From an uncultured Dokdonia sp. (lineage in GTDB: Bacteria; Bacteroidota; Bacteroidia; Flavobacteriales; Flavobacteriaceae), in NCBI GenBank assembly GCA_938002835.1, contig CALKZS010000010.1:38305-102304 (forward strand): a stretch of 64,000 nt of DNA, in the 5' to 3' direction. The stretch's first letter is position 1, and every line of letters starts with the position of its first letter. The notes under the pieces were generated by a model, which saw only the letters and a program-made list of their open reading frames with translations, did not search any database and was not told the DNA's origin. Made by a program: the position numbers and the translations under genes. Below are positions 53,331 through 62,144 of this stretch, piece after piece.

Positions 53331-54857
53331 TTGAGACAGATTGAAGAAAAATATAAATCATTACTTAATGATGTACGTAATGATAATTCTTTATTACATC
53401 AATATAGTTATGAAAATGCAACAGATAATTCTGGAAATCAAATCGCAAGACAACGCCTATTAATTGCATTAAAAAATTATAAAAGAAGTAGTGATTATAG
53501 TATTGCTTCTTTCATATTTGAAGAAGAGGTAAAAGCAAAACATCATTTTGAACAAATAGAAGATTACTACTCAGATATCTTAGAGTTAAGTGCTCTTATT
53601 CTTGTTTCATTTAAAAATGTTAATGACATTTTAAGAATGGTAGATGATCGACCCAATCAAGAAGGTATTTATGTCGAAGTAGATCCCAGAGTATTTTTAT
53701 TATATGGAAAAGATATTTGTTTTAATTTTCTTAATAACTCTATAGATCCTAATGCTAAGCTTGTGCTTCAAAAATTAGATCGCTTTGAAGGTGATATTAC
53801 TCCACAAATCATAGAAGAGCTTAAAGAAGAGTATGATGAATATTATAGTGTTTTTAAATTTCCTATAAGTGATATTATAGAGTTTTGTATTAATACTGAA
53901 GATGCAGAAACTGTTAAACCTGAAGCTCATAAATGGTATAGATCTGTCAAGAAATGGAATGAATTTGAAGTAAAAAAAGGTCTTAAAATAGCAGAAATGA
54001 TAGACAATCTCTCTTTTACCTCAAAAATGAATACTGTAAAAGAGCAATTTATAAAAGAACACAAAGAAAAAACTGATATAATAAATAAAGAAAGAACTGC
54101 CGATGAAAAAATTTCTAAGAAAACAAATGTTCTAGCAATCACTTTATTTTTATTAATATTTATTGGGTTTGCTGCTACATCTATGATGGCAGCAATGATA
54201 AGCTCTATGGAAGAAGACACTCTTATTGATCGTTTACCTTATTATGGGGTATCTCTTATAACTCTCATTATAGGAGCATATACCTGGAAAGGTATAAGAT
54301 ATACCAATACAAACGATCTTATCTATTTTAAAGAAGAATACCTCTCTGGTAATCGCTCTCCAGAAATAGAATGGACATATACAGGTAATAAGTGGAATAA
54401 ATTTGCTCAAGAATATTATGATAATCTCATTAAAAAACAACGAATCATTATAGGAATTATCGCCGTTGCTTTTGTTATTTTGGGTATTATTTTTCAAGAT
54501 ATCACTCTCATCACAATGCTATGTTGGGTATCTATTCTTGCAATTACTTTATATTATTTTAATGGTTATAAAACATATGAAGAGAAGAAAGACGCTTTCC
54601 TAAATACAAGACCTCCTACTGTTAAAATATATAACAAAGGACTTATTATAGGTGACAAATATTACTTCCCATACAATACAAGATATATCTGGCTATTGGG
54701 CTTTGAGGTGATACAAAAGGATGGTGTTCATTTTCTTGAAATTACAAGAAATATAAGAGGAGGAGAAGATCCAGATGCTAATATAAATAAGTTTATGATC
54801 CCCATTCCTGAAGGCAAAGAAGATGAAGCAAGAGGATTAACTATAACAAGAATTTAA
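53331..54857 (+). CDS. Unknown four-TM membrane protein
   Basis: 508 residues; no family recognised. About residues 1-260 are soluble, helical and acidic (HQYSYENATDNSGNQIARQR, SFIFEEEVKAKHHFEQIEDY). Four TM segments follow: LAITLFLLIFIGFAATSMMA, YYGVSLITLIIGAYTW, IIIGIIAVAFVILGIIF and ITLITMLCWVSILAITLYYF. The last 90 residues form a soluble beta-rich tail (IYNKGLIIGDKYYFPYNTRY). The start is a TTG; an in-frame stop precedes it at 53322. Single gene; the terminator is shared with htpG. Confidence 0.7.
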   Translation: MRQIEEKYKSLLNDVRNDNSLLHQYSYENATDNSGNQIARQRLLIALKNYKRSSDYSIASFIFEEEVKAKHHFEQIEDYYSDILELSALILVSFKNVNDILRMVDDRPNQEGIYVEVDPRVFLLYGKDICFNFLNNSIDPNAKLVLQKLDRFEGDITPQIIEELKEEYDEYYSVFKFPISDIIEFCINTEDAETVKPEAHKWYRSVKKWNEFEVKKGLKIAEMIDNLSFTSKMNTVKEQFIKEHKEKTDIINKERTADEKISKKTNVLAITLFLLIFIGFAATSMMAAMISSMEEDTLIDRLPYYGVSLITLIIGAYTWKGIRYTNTNDLIYFKEEYLSGNRSPEIEWTYTGNKWNKFAQEYYDNLIKKQRIIIGIIAVAFVILGIIFQDITLITMLCWVSILAITLYYFNGYKTYEEKKDAFLNTRPPTVKIYNKGLIIGDKYYFPYNTRYIWLLGFEVIQKDGVHFLEITRNIRGGEDPDANINKFMIPIPEGKEDEARGLTITRI

Positions 54858-54865
54858 TAAAAATA

Positions 54866-54905
54866 AAAAGCTACATTCTCTATATAATAAGAAATGTAGC
54901 TTTTT
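54866..54905. terminator. Bidirectional terminator
   Basis: AAAAAGCTACATT ... AATGTAGCTTTTT stem between convergent genes. Confidence 0.8.
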
Positions 54906-54926
54906 AAAATAGTAGTAATTAAATTA

Positions 54927-56813
54927 TTACTTAATCATCTCATAAGATCGATTAATAAAGTTTGTAAGATCTTCTCCTTTTAAAAGGTTTTGAGACAGTT
55001 TTGCAAGGTCAAATGATTGTTTAATAAGACGTTGTTTCTTTTTTTCTGTCTTTGTGTTTAAAATCTCAGAGACAAGCGAGTGATTTGCATTAACAACTAA
55101 GTTATACATCTCTGGCATATTACCAAACATATTCATACCGCCACCACCGGTTTGCTGCATCTCTTTCATACGTCGCATAAATTCTGGTTGAGTAATTATA
55201 AATGGTGCTGCCTCACTATCCATTGCTTCTACTTGTACTGTATAAGATTGAGAAGCAATGGCATCAGTTATCGCTGTTTTTACAGTCTCTTTCTCTTCAT
55301 CAGAAAGTTTTGAAATTTGTGTATCTTCTTTCTTGATCAAGTTATCTATATGATCTCCGTCTACACGTACAAAACTTATATCTTCTTTACTAGTTTCTAG
55401 CTTTTGAATAACGTGAGGCACAATAGGAGAATCTAGTAATAATACTTCATATCCTTTTGCTTTTGCACTCTCTATATAAGCGTGTTGTGCATCTTTATCA
55501 CTTGCGTATAATATAACAAGTTTATTATCCTTATCTGTCTGGCTATCCTTAATTTTTTCTTGTAGCTCTTCCCAAGTAAAGAATGTGTCATCTACAGTTG
55601 GGTATAGTGCAAATTTCTCTGCTTTATCAAAGAACTTATCTTCAGAAAGCATTCCGTACTCAATAACTACTTTAATGTCATTCCACTTTTTCTCAAAATC
55701 TTCACGATCATTATTAAAAAGCGACTTTAACTTATCTGCTACTTTACGAGTAATGTAACCTGATATTTTCTTTACAGCTCCATCTGCCTGTAAATAACTA
55801 CGAGACACATTTAATGGAATATCTGGAGAATCTATCACACCACGTAACATTGTTAAGAAATCTGGCACAATTCCCTCTACATTATCTGTGACAAAAACTT
55901 GGTTTTGATACAACTGTATTTTATCCTTTTGTATACTAATATCTTGAGCAAGTTTAGGAAAATACAGGATTCCTGTTAAGTTAAAAGGATAGTCTACATT
56001 TAAATGTATATTAAATAATGGTTCTTCAAACTGTGTAGGATATAACTCTCTATAGAAGTCTTTATAATCTTGATCTTCAAGATCTGCAGGTTGTTTTGTC
56101 CAGGCTGGATCTGGGTTATTTATAATATTATCTACTTCTTGAGTAGGAGCTGGATCTTCTTCTTTTGCATCTTCTGGCTTAGGAAGCGTCTCTGTTTTCA
56201 TACCAAATTTAATTGGTACTGGCATAAACTTGTTATACTTTGTTAATAATTGTGAGATACGAGAATCTTCTAGAAACTCTGTACTATCTTCTGCAATATG
56301 AAGGATAATCTCTGTACCTCGCTCTGTTTTATCTGCTTCTACTAGTGTAAAATCTGGACTACCATCGCACGTCCAGTGGGCTGCTGGTTCGTCTTTAAAA
56401 GACTTTGTAATAATCTCTACTTTTTCTGCCACCATAAATGCAGAATAAAACCCAAGTCCAAAGTGCCCTATAATCCCACTATCTTTTGCTCCATCTTCAT
56501 ATTTGTTTAAGAACTCCTCTGCTCCGGAGAATGCTAGTTGATTGATATACTTCTCAACCTCATCTTGTGTCATCCCAAGTCCTTGGTCTAAGATGTGTAA
56601 TTTCTTCCCTTCTTTATCAATCTTAACTTCTATTTGCGGGCTACCATACTCAACTTTTGCTTCTCCTATTGCTGTAAGGTGCTTTAGTTTGAGTGTCGCG
56701 TCTGTTGCATTTGAGATAAGCTCACGTAAGAAAATCTCGTGATCACTGTATAAGAACTTTTTAATAAGCGGAAAGATATTCTCTACCGATACATTAATTT
56801 TTCCTGTTGACAT
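54927..56813 (-). CDS. htpG: Molecular chaperone HtpG (Hsp90)
   Basis: 628 residues. N-domain ATP site: DHEIFLRELISNATDA, LHILDQGLGMT, then SGIIGHFGLGFYSAFMVAEK (lid and GHFGLG). Middle domain NLTGILYFPKLAQDI, PDFLTMLRGVIDSPDIPLNVSRSYLQ is diagnostic of Hsp90. An acidic linker (PEDAKEEDPAPTQEVD) is moderately long for a bacterial HtpG. C-terminal dimerisation region around QTGGGGMNMFGNMPEMYNLV. A general heat-shock chaperone. Confidence 0.98.
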   Translation of the reverse strand: MSTGKINVSVENIFPLIKKFLYSDHEIFLRELISNATDATLKLKHLTAIGEAKVEYGSPQIEVKIDKEGKKLHILDQGLGMTQDEVEKYINQLAFSGAEEFLNKYEDGAKDSGIIGHFGLGFYSAFMVAEKVEIITKSFKDEPAAHWTCDGSPDFTLVEADKTERGTEIILHIAEDSTEFLEDSRISQLLTKYNKFMPVPIKFGMKTETLPKPEDAKEEDPAPTQEVDNIINNPDPAWTKQPADLEDQDYKDFYRELYPTQFEEPLFNIHLNVDYPFNLTGILYFPKLAQDISIQKDKIQLYQNQVFVTDNVEGIVPDFLTMLRGVIDSPDIPLNVSRSYLQADGAVKKISGYITRKVADKLKSLFNNDREDFEKKWNDIKVVIEYGMLSEDKFFDKAEKFALYPTVDDTFFTWEELQEKIKDSQTDKDNKLVILYASDKDAQHAYIESAKAKGYEVLLLDSPIVPHVIQKLETSKEDISFVRVDGDHIDNLIKKEDTQISKLSDEEKETVKTAITDAIASQSYTVQVEAMDSEAAPFIITQPEFMRRMKEMQQTGGGGMNMFGNMPEMYNLVVNANHSLVSEILNTKTEKKKQRLIKQSFDLAKLSQNLLKGEDLTNFINRSYEMIK

Positions 56814-56909
56814 TTCTATATATTTTAATTTGTAATGTTCTTTAATAGTATAAGCTAAAAAAATACCATACTAGCATATGTGACAAACTGACATTTTTAT
56901 GATGTCTAC

Positions 56910-56923
56910 GCTTTCGCGAAAGC
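56910..56923. repeat. GCTTTCGCGAAAGC palindrome, copy 15
   Basis: Core palindrome upstream of htpG, just before the terminator of the lysozyme-like gene. Confidence 0.95.
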
Positions 56924-56929
56924 AATAAA

Positions 56930-56962
56930 AAAACGACACCCTATTGATAGAATGTCGTTCTG
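56930..56962 (-). terminator. Terminator after the lysozyme-like gene
   Basis: On the minus strand AACGACATTCTAT-CAA-TAGGGTGTCGTT with a following T-run. Confidence 0.7.
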
Positions 56963-57011
56963 GTAATATAATTAACACTATTACTATGTATTAAGTAATA
57001 ATAATTTTAAT

Positions 57012-57665
57012 CTATTTTAATTCATTTAAATGAGGCCTTTTAATGGGTGCTACATTTGAAACGTCATATCCAGAAAAACGTTTTAAATAACTTCGTACAC
57101 TTGTACCAAAAGCATCATTAAATCCTATTGTTCCTCCAGATCTTAAAAATTTCTTAACACTACCTGGTCCTGCAAGATGAGCTGCTGCAAGAATACCAGA
57201 TTCTGTAACTTTAACTCCTCCTATCCATCTATTATTATAACGTGCAATATCTCTACGTAATACCCACTTATTGCGAGATGCATTTAAAAAGAATGCTTGC
57301 TCTTGAAGTAAAGGGTTTTTTAGAAAATTATATGACCCATCAATACCTAAAAGATCTAATGTAGATTGCCCAAACTGATATTTACCCATATATCCAAAAC
57401 GATTTACAGTAAAATAATCACCTTGAGATTCTTTAAAAGCTATTGCTTCCTTAAATCCTATGTAATCATTTAATACAAATGGAATAGGGTTAAAATGAAA
57501 AGGAATTTCTAAAACATCTTCTTCAAATGGTACTGTGTAATCAAAGAGGCTACTTTGAGTAGTTGCATAATGAGAAAAATCATATGCCTTCTCTTTTTTT
57601 GTAGCAAAAAAGAAGATTCCTAACATACAAGGAAAAACAGTAACTTTAATTAAGTTTCTTACCAT
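57012..57665 (-). CDS. Lysozyme-like (lytic transglycosylase-like) exported protein
   Basis: 217 residues. N-terminal hydrophobic anchor/signal (NLIKVTVFPCMLGIFFFA). From residue 70, the lysozyme-superfamily pattern: FKEAIAFKESQGDYFTVNRF (catalytic Glu in KES), YMGKYQFGQSTLDLLGI, then GILAAAHLAGPGSVKKFLRS and SYLKRFSGYD. It resembles the peptidoglycan-cleaving SLT-like domains of flavobacteria. Probably periplasmic. Single gene with its own terminator. Confidence 0.8.
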   Translation of the reverse strand: MVRNLIKVTVFPCMLGIFFFATKKEKAYDFSHYATTQSSLFDYTVPFEEDVLEIPFHFNPIPFVLNDYIGFKEAIAFKESQGDYFTVNRFGYMGKYQFGQSTLDLLGIDGSYNFLKNPLLQEQAFFLNASRNKWVLRRDIARYNNRWIGGVKVTESGILAAAHLAGPGSVKKFLRSGGTIGFNDAFGTSVRSYLKRFSGYDVSNVAPIKRPHLNELK

Positions 57666-58042
57666 AAAAAAGCTTTTCGATTACCAAGATTTTATTGATT
57701 TTAAACCTCTTATAATTGTGATCTAATTTCGGCGGGCAAAAATATACTTTAAAAATTTACCACACAATACATTTCGATAAAACACAAAAAATCACTGTGC
57801 AATGCTCAAAATACCCTTATTACAAGAGGCTTACAAAGTATTTTACTTACTAAAAGTAGTTTAAAATACTTTTAATACTATGTTAACAGCATTAAAGATA
57901 AAATCAAAACGTCTATGACCACTATTTAAGAGTGTAAAAGTATACTTATACAGGTAAGATTTTTAACTGTGTAATAAAACTTAAAAACAGCTTTATTAAC
58001 ATAACGATAAAAAATCTAATATAGTGGGTAGAGAGTACATTA
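57666..58042. other. 377 bp intergenic region
   Basis: No reading frame or RNA gene seen. It contains the possible promoter of the lysozyme-like gene (57737-57768, minus strand: ATTG, 20 bp, TATTTTTG). The rest is AT-rich and unassigned. Confidence 0.5.
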
Positions 58043-59086
58043 TTAACGTTTAATTCCTTGACTATTAATCCACTTTCTGTATGCTGCGCTATTTACATTA
58101 TGTTGAGAGAGAGTTTTAGCAAATTTATGGTACCCAAAATTTTGAACATCTGCCACAAAATAATAATAACTATGTTCTTCAGGGTTTAAAACAGCATCTA
58201 TAGCCGAAATATCTGGCATAAAAATAGGTCCTGGTGGGACTCCTGCATTTCTATAAGTATTATAAGGAGATACCGTTTCTAGATCTCTATACAAAACTTG
58301 TTTAATAACCATATTCCAGTCATTTTTAGATTTTTTTACAGCATATATTACTGTTGGATCTGCGTCTAATTTGATTCCATCTTTTAGCCTATTAAGATAT
58401 ACACCTGCTACTCGTGGTCGCTCATCTACTTTTGCAGTCTCTTTTTGAACTATAGAGGCTATGGCATATACTTCTGTAGGTGAAAGGTTAAGTTTCTTAG
58501 CTTTTGCTAGTCGTTTTTCATTCCAAAAAGTTTTATAGGCTTCAAGCATTTTATTTCTAACACCTTCTGCACTTTCTTCCCAATAAAACTCATAACTATT
58601 AGGTATATACATTGCAAGCGCTGTGTCTTCATTAAAACCTTCTTCTTTTAAAAAAGTAGGATCTGTCATTGCAGCTAATAACGACAGACTATCTATATCT
58701 AGCTGTACAGCAATACGACCAGCTAGGTTTTCTATACGTTCTTGATTATTAAAAGATACTTTTACAGGAACACTCTTAAGGCGTATTGCATTAATAATTG
58801 CATTATTATTCATCCCTTTTTTAATGATGAAATGACCTGACTTTACATTAGTATCATATCGTTTCTTCTGAGCAACAGAAACAAAAGACTCTACATCTTT
58901 TAATAATGGGGTGATATCTTCTAAAACATCTTTAAATGTATCTCCTTTTGACACATACAAATGTGCTTCTTCATTATTAAAAGCTGTATTGGGTGAGAAA
59001 ATGGCATTATATACTATGTAAGCAAAAATGCCTCCTACAATAACTCCTATAGTTGCAATGACAATAAGTATTTTTTTTATGTACAT
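58043..59086 (-). CDS. mltG: Endolytic transglycosylase MltG
   Basis: 347 residues. N-terminal TM anchor (ILIVIATIGVIVGGIFAYIV), a LysM-like subdomain and the YceG domain: VYAIASIVQKETAKVDERPR with the catalytic Glu in QKE near residue 215, then GVYLNRLKDGIKLDADPTVIYA and PYNTYRNAGVPPGPIFMPDI. It cleaves nascent glycan strands at the inner membrane to set their length. It follows the GNAT gene without a gap, in dapF-GNAT-mltG. Confidence 0.97.
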   Translation of the reverse strand: MYIKKILIVIATIGVIVGGIFAYIVYNAIFSPNTAFNNEEAHLYVSKGDTFKDVLEDITPLLKDVESFVSVAQKKRYDTNVKSGHFIIKKGMNNNAIINAIRLKSVPVKVSFNNQERIENLAGRIAVQLDIDSLSLLAAMTDPTFLKEEGFNEDTALAMYIPNSYEFYWEESAEGVRNKMLEAYKTFWNEKRLAKAKKLNLSPTEVYAIASIVQKETAKVDERPRVAGVYLNRLKDGIKLDADPTVIYAVKKSKNDWNMVIKQVLYRDLETVSPYNTYRNAGVPPGPIFMPDISAIDAVLNPEEHSYYYFVADVQNFGYHKFAKTLSQHNVNSAAYRKWINSQGIKR

Positions 59087-59626
59087 CTAAAAAATATATT
59101 GATATAAAAATTCATTTGTATAACGCACAGTTCCGTATATATCTTGTGTGCGTCTCCAGTCTTTTTTAAGACCTATTTTTGTAAAGGCTGCTTTTTCAAA
59201 CAATGCAATACTTGCTGTATTAACTGCTTCTATATTTGCATATAATTGATGGATTTTTAAATGTAAAGCACAATAATTTTTCATAAGTTCTAACGCTTGA
59301 TATGCATATCCTTTCCTACGAGCATTTGTATTTGAAATTAAGATCCCTATACCTGCACGCAAATGATGAGGATCAAAATCATAGAGATCTATCAATCCTA
59401 TAAAATCATTCGTCTTTTTAGAACAAATCACAAGACGCAATTGTTTTGCTTCATAAATATCTAAATGAACATTAGAAAGATAATCTTTTAATATATGTTT
59501 AGATAAAGGAACCATTGTCTCACCTACATTCCAAAGAGTTTCATCATTCTCTACAGTATACAAAACATCAAGATCGCTAGGCTCAAGAGCCCTTAGATAG
59601 ATATATTCTCCTACAAGTGTTTTCAT
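59087..59626 (-). CDS. GNAT N-acetyltransferase
   Basis: 179 residues from the ATG at 59626, which overlaps the dapF stop (ATGA). GNAT fold: IYLRALEPSDLDVLYTVEND, VICSKKTNDFIGLIDLYDFD, AGIGILISNTNARRKGYAYQ (acetyl-CoA loop R/KxxGxA/G) and YANIEAVNTASIALFEKAAF. RimJ/RimL-like; substrate unknown. In the dapF-GNAT-mltG cell-wall operon, so an amino-sugar or amino-acid substrate is possible. Confidence 0.9.
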   Translation of the reverse strand: MKTLVGEYIYLRALEPSDLDVLYTVENDETLWNVGETMVPLSKHILKDYLSNVHLDIYEAKQLRLVICSKKTNDFIGLIDLYDFDPHHLRAGIGILISNTNARRKGYAYQALELMKNYCALHLKIHQLYANIEAVNTASIALFEKAAFTKIGLKKDWRRTQDIYGTVRYTNEFLYQYIF

Positions 59627-60399
59627 CCCCAAATTCCTTTAAAAACAAAAGTTGCAGGACCGATAAGGTATATATTCTTATATCCATTATCAATTACATC
59701 AAACTTTACAGCAAGCTTTCCTCCTTCTACATCAAGATCTATTTTGTTTGCTGTTGTTAGTTTATTATGATATGCAGCGATAGCAACAGCTGTTACACCT
59801 GTACCACAACTCAGTGTTTCATCTTCTACTCCACGTTCATAGGTTCTTACAGCAAAGTGATGATCACTTTTTTGTTCTACAAAATTAATATTACTTCCAG
59901 TGCTTCCATACAAATCACTATATCGTATAGCAGCTCCTTCTTTTTTTATATTCACTTCTTTTACAGAAGCTACTTTTTGTATGTGATGTGGTGACCCAGT
60001 ATCTAAAAAAGTATATTCTGGAGTTACTTTAATCGTAGATACATCTTGCATTTTAAGGTGTACAATCTCATTTTCTATTGTTGCCTCGTGCAGACCGTCT
60101 ATAGCTTCAAATGTACAATGAATATCTATAATGGATAGCGCTTTTGCAAAAGCAACTAAACAACGCCCTCCATTACCACACATACTACTTTCATTACCAT
60201 CTGCGTTATAGTATACCATTCTAAAATCTGCCGAAGGATGATTTTCGAGTAACATCAATCCATCTGCACCTATGCCAAATTTACGGTCGCATAACTGAGC
60301 AACAAGTTTGGTATCATTTTTGGAAAATATGTGTTCCCTATTGTCAATGATTACAAAGTCATTGCCAGTGCCTTGATATTTTGAAAAAGGTAATGTCAT
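59623..60399 (-). CDS. dapF: Diaminopimelate epimerase
   Basis: Converts LL- to meso-diaminopimelate for lysine and peptidoglycan. The catalytic cysteines are in SSMCGNGGRCLVAFAKA (near residue 75) and LSCGTGVTAVA (near 205), with the other DapF block KYQGTGNDFVIIDNR at the start and ERGVEDETLSCG. 258 residues. A decayed palindrome GCTTTTGCAAAAGC (60140-60153) encodes AFAKA beside the first catalytic loop. First gene of the operon. Confidence 0.97.
   Translation of the reverse strand: MTLPFSKYQGTGNDFVIIDNREHIFSKNDTKLVAQLCDRKFGIGADGLMLLENHPSADFRMVYYNADGNESSMCGNGGRCLVAFAKALSIIDIHCTFEAIDGLHEATIENEIVHLKMQDVSTIKVTPEYTFLDTGSPHHIQKVASVKEVNIKKEGAAIRYSDLYGSTGSNINFVEQKSDHHFAVRTYERGVEDETLSCGTGVTAVAIAAYHNKLTTANKIDLDVEGGKLAVKFDVIDNGYKNIYLIGPATFVFKGIWG
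60140..60153. repeat. Derived palindrome GCTTTTGCAAAAGC (inside dapF)
   Basis: Differs from the main element at two symmetrical positions, so it stays a perfect palindrome; again read as Ala-Phe-Ala-Lys-Ala. Confidence 0.6.
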
Positions 60400-60526
60400 C
60401 TTTTACTTTTAATATCGACAAAAATAGGGATTCTCAGTGTTGTAAATTATATTAAACCCACGTTAATTATTTGTGTCATATTTATAATAATTATTAATTT
60501 TAAAATAACAAACGATAATAGATAAA

Positions 60527-61942
60527 ATGCAAAAGACTATGAAGAAAACTGCTGGATTACTCTCTGTTGCCGTATTAGCCGGCGCGATTACCTTAGGATC
60601 TTATAAATTATTTATAGAAGAAACACCTGAGATTGTTCAAAATACATCTACTCAACCTATGCTACCTGCATATACTCCTGTAAATTATACCGCTGCCGCT
60701 TCAAGTGGCATAGACTTTACAGAAGCTGCTGCCCGTACTGTAAATGGTGTTGTACACGTTATAAACAAAAAAGAATATAGACAACCTCGTAATATGATGG
60801 AGTTTTTACGCGGTGGTGGTCAAGCCAGTAAAGGCATTGTAGGAGCTGGAAGTGGTGTTATTATTTCTGGAGATGGATTTATCGTGACTAATAATCACGT
60901 AATTGATGGAGCTTCTGAAGTTGAAGTCACAATGAATAACAACAAAACCTATACAGCAGAAATTATAGGAGCAGATGAAAATGCAGATATCGCGCTACTT
61001 AAAATAGAAGCAGATGGAGAACTACCGTATATTCCTTTTGCAGATAGTGATGCTACAAAAGTGGGAGAATGGGTACTTGCCGTAGGAAATCCTTTTAATC
61101 TTACCTCTACAGTAACTGCTGGTATTGTCTCTGCAAAAGCACGTGATATAGACGAAAGTGATAGAAATTTTCAATCTTTTATTCAAACAGATGCAGCGAT
61201 TAATCCCGGTAATAGCGGTGGCGCTCTTGTCAATATGTATGGAGAACTTGTAGGGATTAATACGGCGATTACTTCTCAAACGGGTTCTTATGTAGGATAT
61301 GCATTTGCAGTACCTTCAAATAATACACGTAAAATAGTAGAAGATATTATGCAATATGGCTCTGTACAAAAAGGCATTTTAGGTGTTACAGGAAGTGGCA
61401 TTAATGCTAAAATTGCAGAAATAAAAGATTTAAAAACTCTTGAAGGCTTTTATGTAGATGATGTTGAGCTTGAAGGAGGCGCAGAAAAAGCAGGTATTAA
61501 ATCTGGAGATGTTATAAAAAAATTAGACAATGTTAATATTAATAAATTTTCAGACCTATCTGGATATTTAAGTACAAAACGACCAGATGATATAATACAA
61601 GTCGAAATTTTAAGAGGTAATAATAAACTAACATTACCTGTCACACTAGTAAGACCTTCTACATATGATATTGAAGAACTCGGTATAAAAGTTAAAAATA
61701 TCACTAAAACAGATTTAAAAAAGTTTAAGACAAAGAGCGGTGTTTTAATTTACGATGCTATTAATGAAAGAACAGAAGGATATGATATATATGGAAAAGG
61801 TGTTATTGTAGAAGTTAATGACACTCCTATCAAAAACATAGATGATATTAAAAACATCTTTGAAAATAAAGATCCTAACAAACCTATAAAACTTGTAATT
61901 GTAAACACAAAAGGGGAACGAGAGAGCTATATTTTTAATTAA
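60527..61942 (+). CDS. HtrA/DegP-type periplasmic serine protease
   Basis: 471 residues. N-terminal signal/anchor (TAGLLSVAVLAGAITLGSY). Trypsin-like domain with His in IVTNNHVIDGASEV near residue 127, Asp in ADENADIALLKI, Ser in DAAINPGNSGGALVNM near 230. Two PDZ regions: LEGFYVDDVELEGGAEKAGI (about 305-385) and a second one (GKGVIVEVNDTPIKNIDDI) at the C-terminus. It degrades or refolds envelope proteins under stress. A second in-frame ATG lies four codons downstream. Terminator after it. Confidence 0.95.
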   Translation: MQKTMKKTAGLLSVAVLAGAITLGSYKLFIEETPEIVQNTSTQPMLPAYTPVNYTAAASSGIDFTEAAARTVNGVVHVINKKEYRQPRNMMEFLRGGGQASKGIVGAGSGVIISGDGFIVTNNHVIDGASEVEVTMNNNKTYTAEIIGADENADIALLKIEADGELPYIPFADSDATKVGEWVLAVGNPFNLTSTVTAGIVSAKARDIDESDRNFQSFIQTDAAINPGNSGGALVNMYGELVGINTAITSQTGSYVGYAFAVPSNNTRKIVEDIMQYGSVQKGILGVTGSGINAKIAEIKDLKTLEGFYVDDVELEGGAEKAGIKSGDVIKKLDNVNINKFSDLSGYLSTKRPDDIIQVEILRGNNKLTLPVTLVRPSTYDIEELGIKVKNITKTDLKKFKTKSGVLIYDAINERTEGYDIYGKGVIVEVNDTPIKNIDDIKNIFENKDPNKPIKLVIVNTKGERESYIFN

Positions 61943-61960
61943 TAAACGATATATAATTTT

Positions 61961-61996
61961 AAAAAATCCCTTCTCAAGATTGAGAAGGGATTTTTT
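61961..61996 (+). terminator. Terminator after the HtrA gene
   Basis: AAATCCCTTCTCA-AGAT-TGAGAAGGGATTT perfect stem with A/T runs. Confidence 0.9.
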
Positions 61997-62021
61997 CCTT
62001 CATAGCTATTATACGAAAACG

Positions 62022-62052
62022 TTTGCGCTGTTAGTTATTTACTGTATTTTTG
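62022..62052 (+). promoter_or_regulatory. Predicted promoter of gap
   Basis: TTTG at 62022-62025, 19 bp spacer, TATTTTTG at 62045-62052: a full Bacteroidota -33/-7 match, about 90 bp before the gap start. Confidence 0.7.
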
Positions 62053-62144
62053 TATAAAGTTGAGAATATTAAAATTTTAAAGCTTAAAAGGACTGTTAAA
62101 TTTTCAATTTCGCAAAAAAACAACAAACACATCAAACACACACA

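Noticed and set aside
57666..58042. Possible small RNA gene in a 377 bp gap
   Set aside because: No stable hairpin or terminator identified; only AT-rich sequence.
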